Source: Xanthobacteraceae bacterium
GTDB lineage: Bacteria > Pseudomonadota > Alphaproteobacteria > Rhizobiales > Xanthobacteraceae
Direction: 5' to 3'
Length of the DNA stretch: 35,827 nucleotides
NCBI GenBank assembly: GCA_019748335.1
Contig: JAIEPP010000453.1
Span: 1-35,827 of the forward strand
Below, in pieces: positions 34,586-35,827 of the stretch (its first letter is position 1; each line of letters begins with the position of its first letter). The notes below the pieces were generated by a model. The model saw only the letters and a program-made list of their open reading frames with translations. It ran no database searches and had not been told where the DNA came from. Made by a program: the position numbers and the translations under genes.

Positions 34586-35719
34586 ATGTCGGTCCTCCAG
34601 GGCCTGCGCGTCGTCGAGATCGCCGGTCTCGGCCCCGGCCCGTTCTGCGGGATGCTCCTGGCCGACCTCGGCGCCGAGGTGATCGTCGTGGAGCGCCGAA
34701 CCGAGTCGGCGCCCGCGCCGCGGCCAGCCTACATTGTCAACCGTGGAAAGCGCTCTATCGCACTGGATCTGAAGCGGCCCGAGGCCGTCGCGGTGGTACT
34801 GCGGATGCTGGAGCGAGCCGACGCCCTGATCGAAGGCATGCGTCCTGGCGTGATGGAACGACTGGGTCTGGGACCTGATATCTGTCTGGCGCGTCACCCC
34901 CCGCTGGTCTACGGGCGCATGACCGGCTGGGGCCAGCAGGGCCCACTCTCCCATTCGGCAGGGCACGACAGCAACTATACGGCGTTATCAGGGGCTCTCT
35001 GGTACTCAAGTCCGCCGGGCGTCGCTCCCGTTGCTCCGCCGACCCTTATCGGGGATGTCGGAGGTGGTGCGCTCTATCTTGCGGTCGGGCTGCTGGCCGG
35101 CATTCTGAAGGCGCGCCAAAGCGGCCGCGGGCAAGTGATCGACGCCGCCATCGTCGACGGTTCTGCCCACACGATGAACCTGCTGCTTAGCGCGTTCGCC
35201 GGCAGTCATGGGAACTTTGCGCGCGGCGTTCACTATTTTGATGGCGGCCCCTGGGTCAATACTTACCGCTGCTCAGACGGCGGCTGGATCAGCGTGGCCT
35301 CCCTTGAACCTCATTTCTATACAGAAATGCTTGAACGCGTTGGGCTTGCTGGCGACGTTCGATTTGAAAGTCGGACGGACCAAGCTTGCTGGCCCGGGCA
35401 GCGCGCGGCGTTGGCGGAAACTTTCGCAACAAGAACGCGCGCCGAGTGGTGCGCCATCCTTGAAGGAACCGACGCCTGCGTCGCTCCGGTGAACGACCCG
35501 GCGGAGGCCGCTCGGCATCCCCATATGGCAGCGCGCCAAATCTACACCGAGCTCGACGGCATCTTGCAGGCCGCGCCGGCTCCACGCTTCTCGCAAAACC
35601 CCTTCAACGGCTGGCGGCGGGGTGTGCCGCCCAAAGGTGCGGATACGGAATCGATCTTGCGTGAGACCGGCTGTGACGAACTCGACCTGCATAAACTCAA
35701 ATCGACCGGAGTGATCTGA
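34586..35719 (+). CDS. CaiB/BaiF family protein, alpha-methylacyl-CoA racemase-like
   Basis: LRVVEIAGLGPGPFCGMLLADLGAEVIVVER, MTGWGQQGPLSHSAGHDSNYTALSGAL, LIGDVGGGALYLAVGLLAGI, ASLEPHFYTEML: His/Asp/Glu positions of AMACR-type racemases. Confidence 0.88.
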   Translation: MSVLQGLRVVEIAGLGPGPFCGMLLADLGAEVIVVERRTESAPAPRPAYIVNRGKRSIALDLKRPEAVAVVLRMLERADALIEGMRPGVMERLGLGPDICLARHPPLVYGRMTGWGQQGPLSHSAGHDSNYTALSGALWYSSPPGVAPVAPPTLIGDVGGGALYLAVGLLAGILKARQSGRGQVIDAAIVDGSAHTMNLLLSAFAGSHGNFARGVHYFDGGPWVNTYRCSDGGWISVASLEPHFYTEMLERVGLAGDVRFESRTDQACWPGQRAALAETFATRTRAEWCAILEGTDACVAPVNDPAEAARHPHMAARQIYTELDGILQAAPAPRFSQNPFNGWRRGVPPKGADTESILRETGCDELDLHKLKSTGVI

Positions 35720-35827
35720 TCAACCCTGACAATCGACGGCTCGCAGCGCAGAAGCGTCGACCAGAGTGCACAGATCCAGGCTATCATTGCGGCGATCCCC
35801 AGCGATCGGGGCGCCGGATCATCCAAC

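Noticed and set aside
1-35827. CRISPR array, tRNA/rRNA genes, intact IS element or prophage
   Set aside because: No spacer-repeat array, no cloverleaf or rRNA segment recognised, and no transposase, integrase or phage structural ORF in the track.

Overview
35.8 kb window from a high-GC alphaproteobacterium, probably Bradyrhizobium-like (inferred from gene content only). It falls into three blocks. (A) About 1-10.8 kb, minus strand: a [NiFe]-hydrogenase locus of the actinobacterial-type/group 1h kind. In transcription order it has a sigma54 promoter, small subunit, large subunit, two tandem short proteins with a HiPIP-like four-Cys core, maturation protease, an unknown 104-aa protein, a TPR protein, two small membrane proteins, a NifU-Rieske fusion, an NHL-repeat protein and hypF (truncated at the window edge). 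A zinc-ribbon protein and a HoxA/HupR-like sigma54 activator with a degenerate receiver lie upstream. (B) About 10.9-16.9 kb: a TonB-dependent receptor preceded by a near-perfect NikR operator, then gene remnants (nikR N-terminus, marR C-terminus, frameshifted lysR head) around an intact SnoaL-like gene and a marR-epimerase pair. (C) About 16.9-35.7 kb: a CoA-thioester catabolic cluster (three acyl-CoA ligases, SCP2-type thiolase, AMACR-like CoA transferase/racemase, two crotonases, MaoC, two SDRs, citryl-CoA-lyase-like protein, NPD-like oxidoreductase, frameshifted MDR dehydrogenase, thioesterase, flavin reductase, IclR and TetR regulators). Best leads: the paired cytosolic HiPIP-like proteins next to the hydrogenase, the NikR-box/TonB receptor unit, the receiver-dead hydrogenase regulator with its promoter architecture, and a perfect 15-bp-arm hairpin inside a coding sequence. 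No searches were run; all family calls come from reading the translations.
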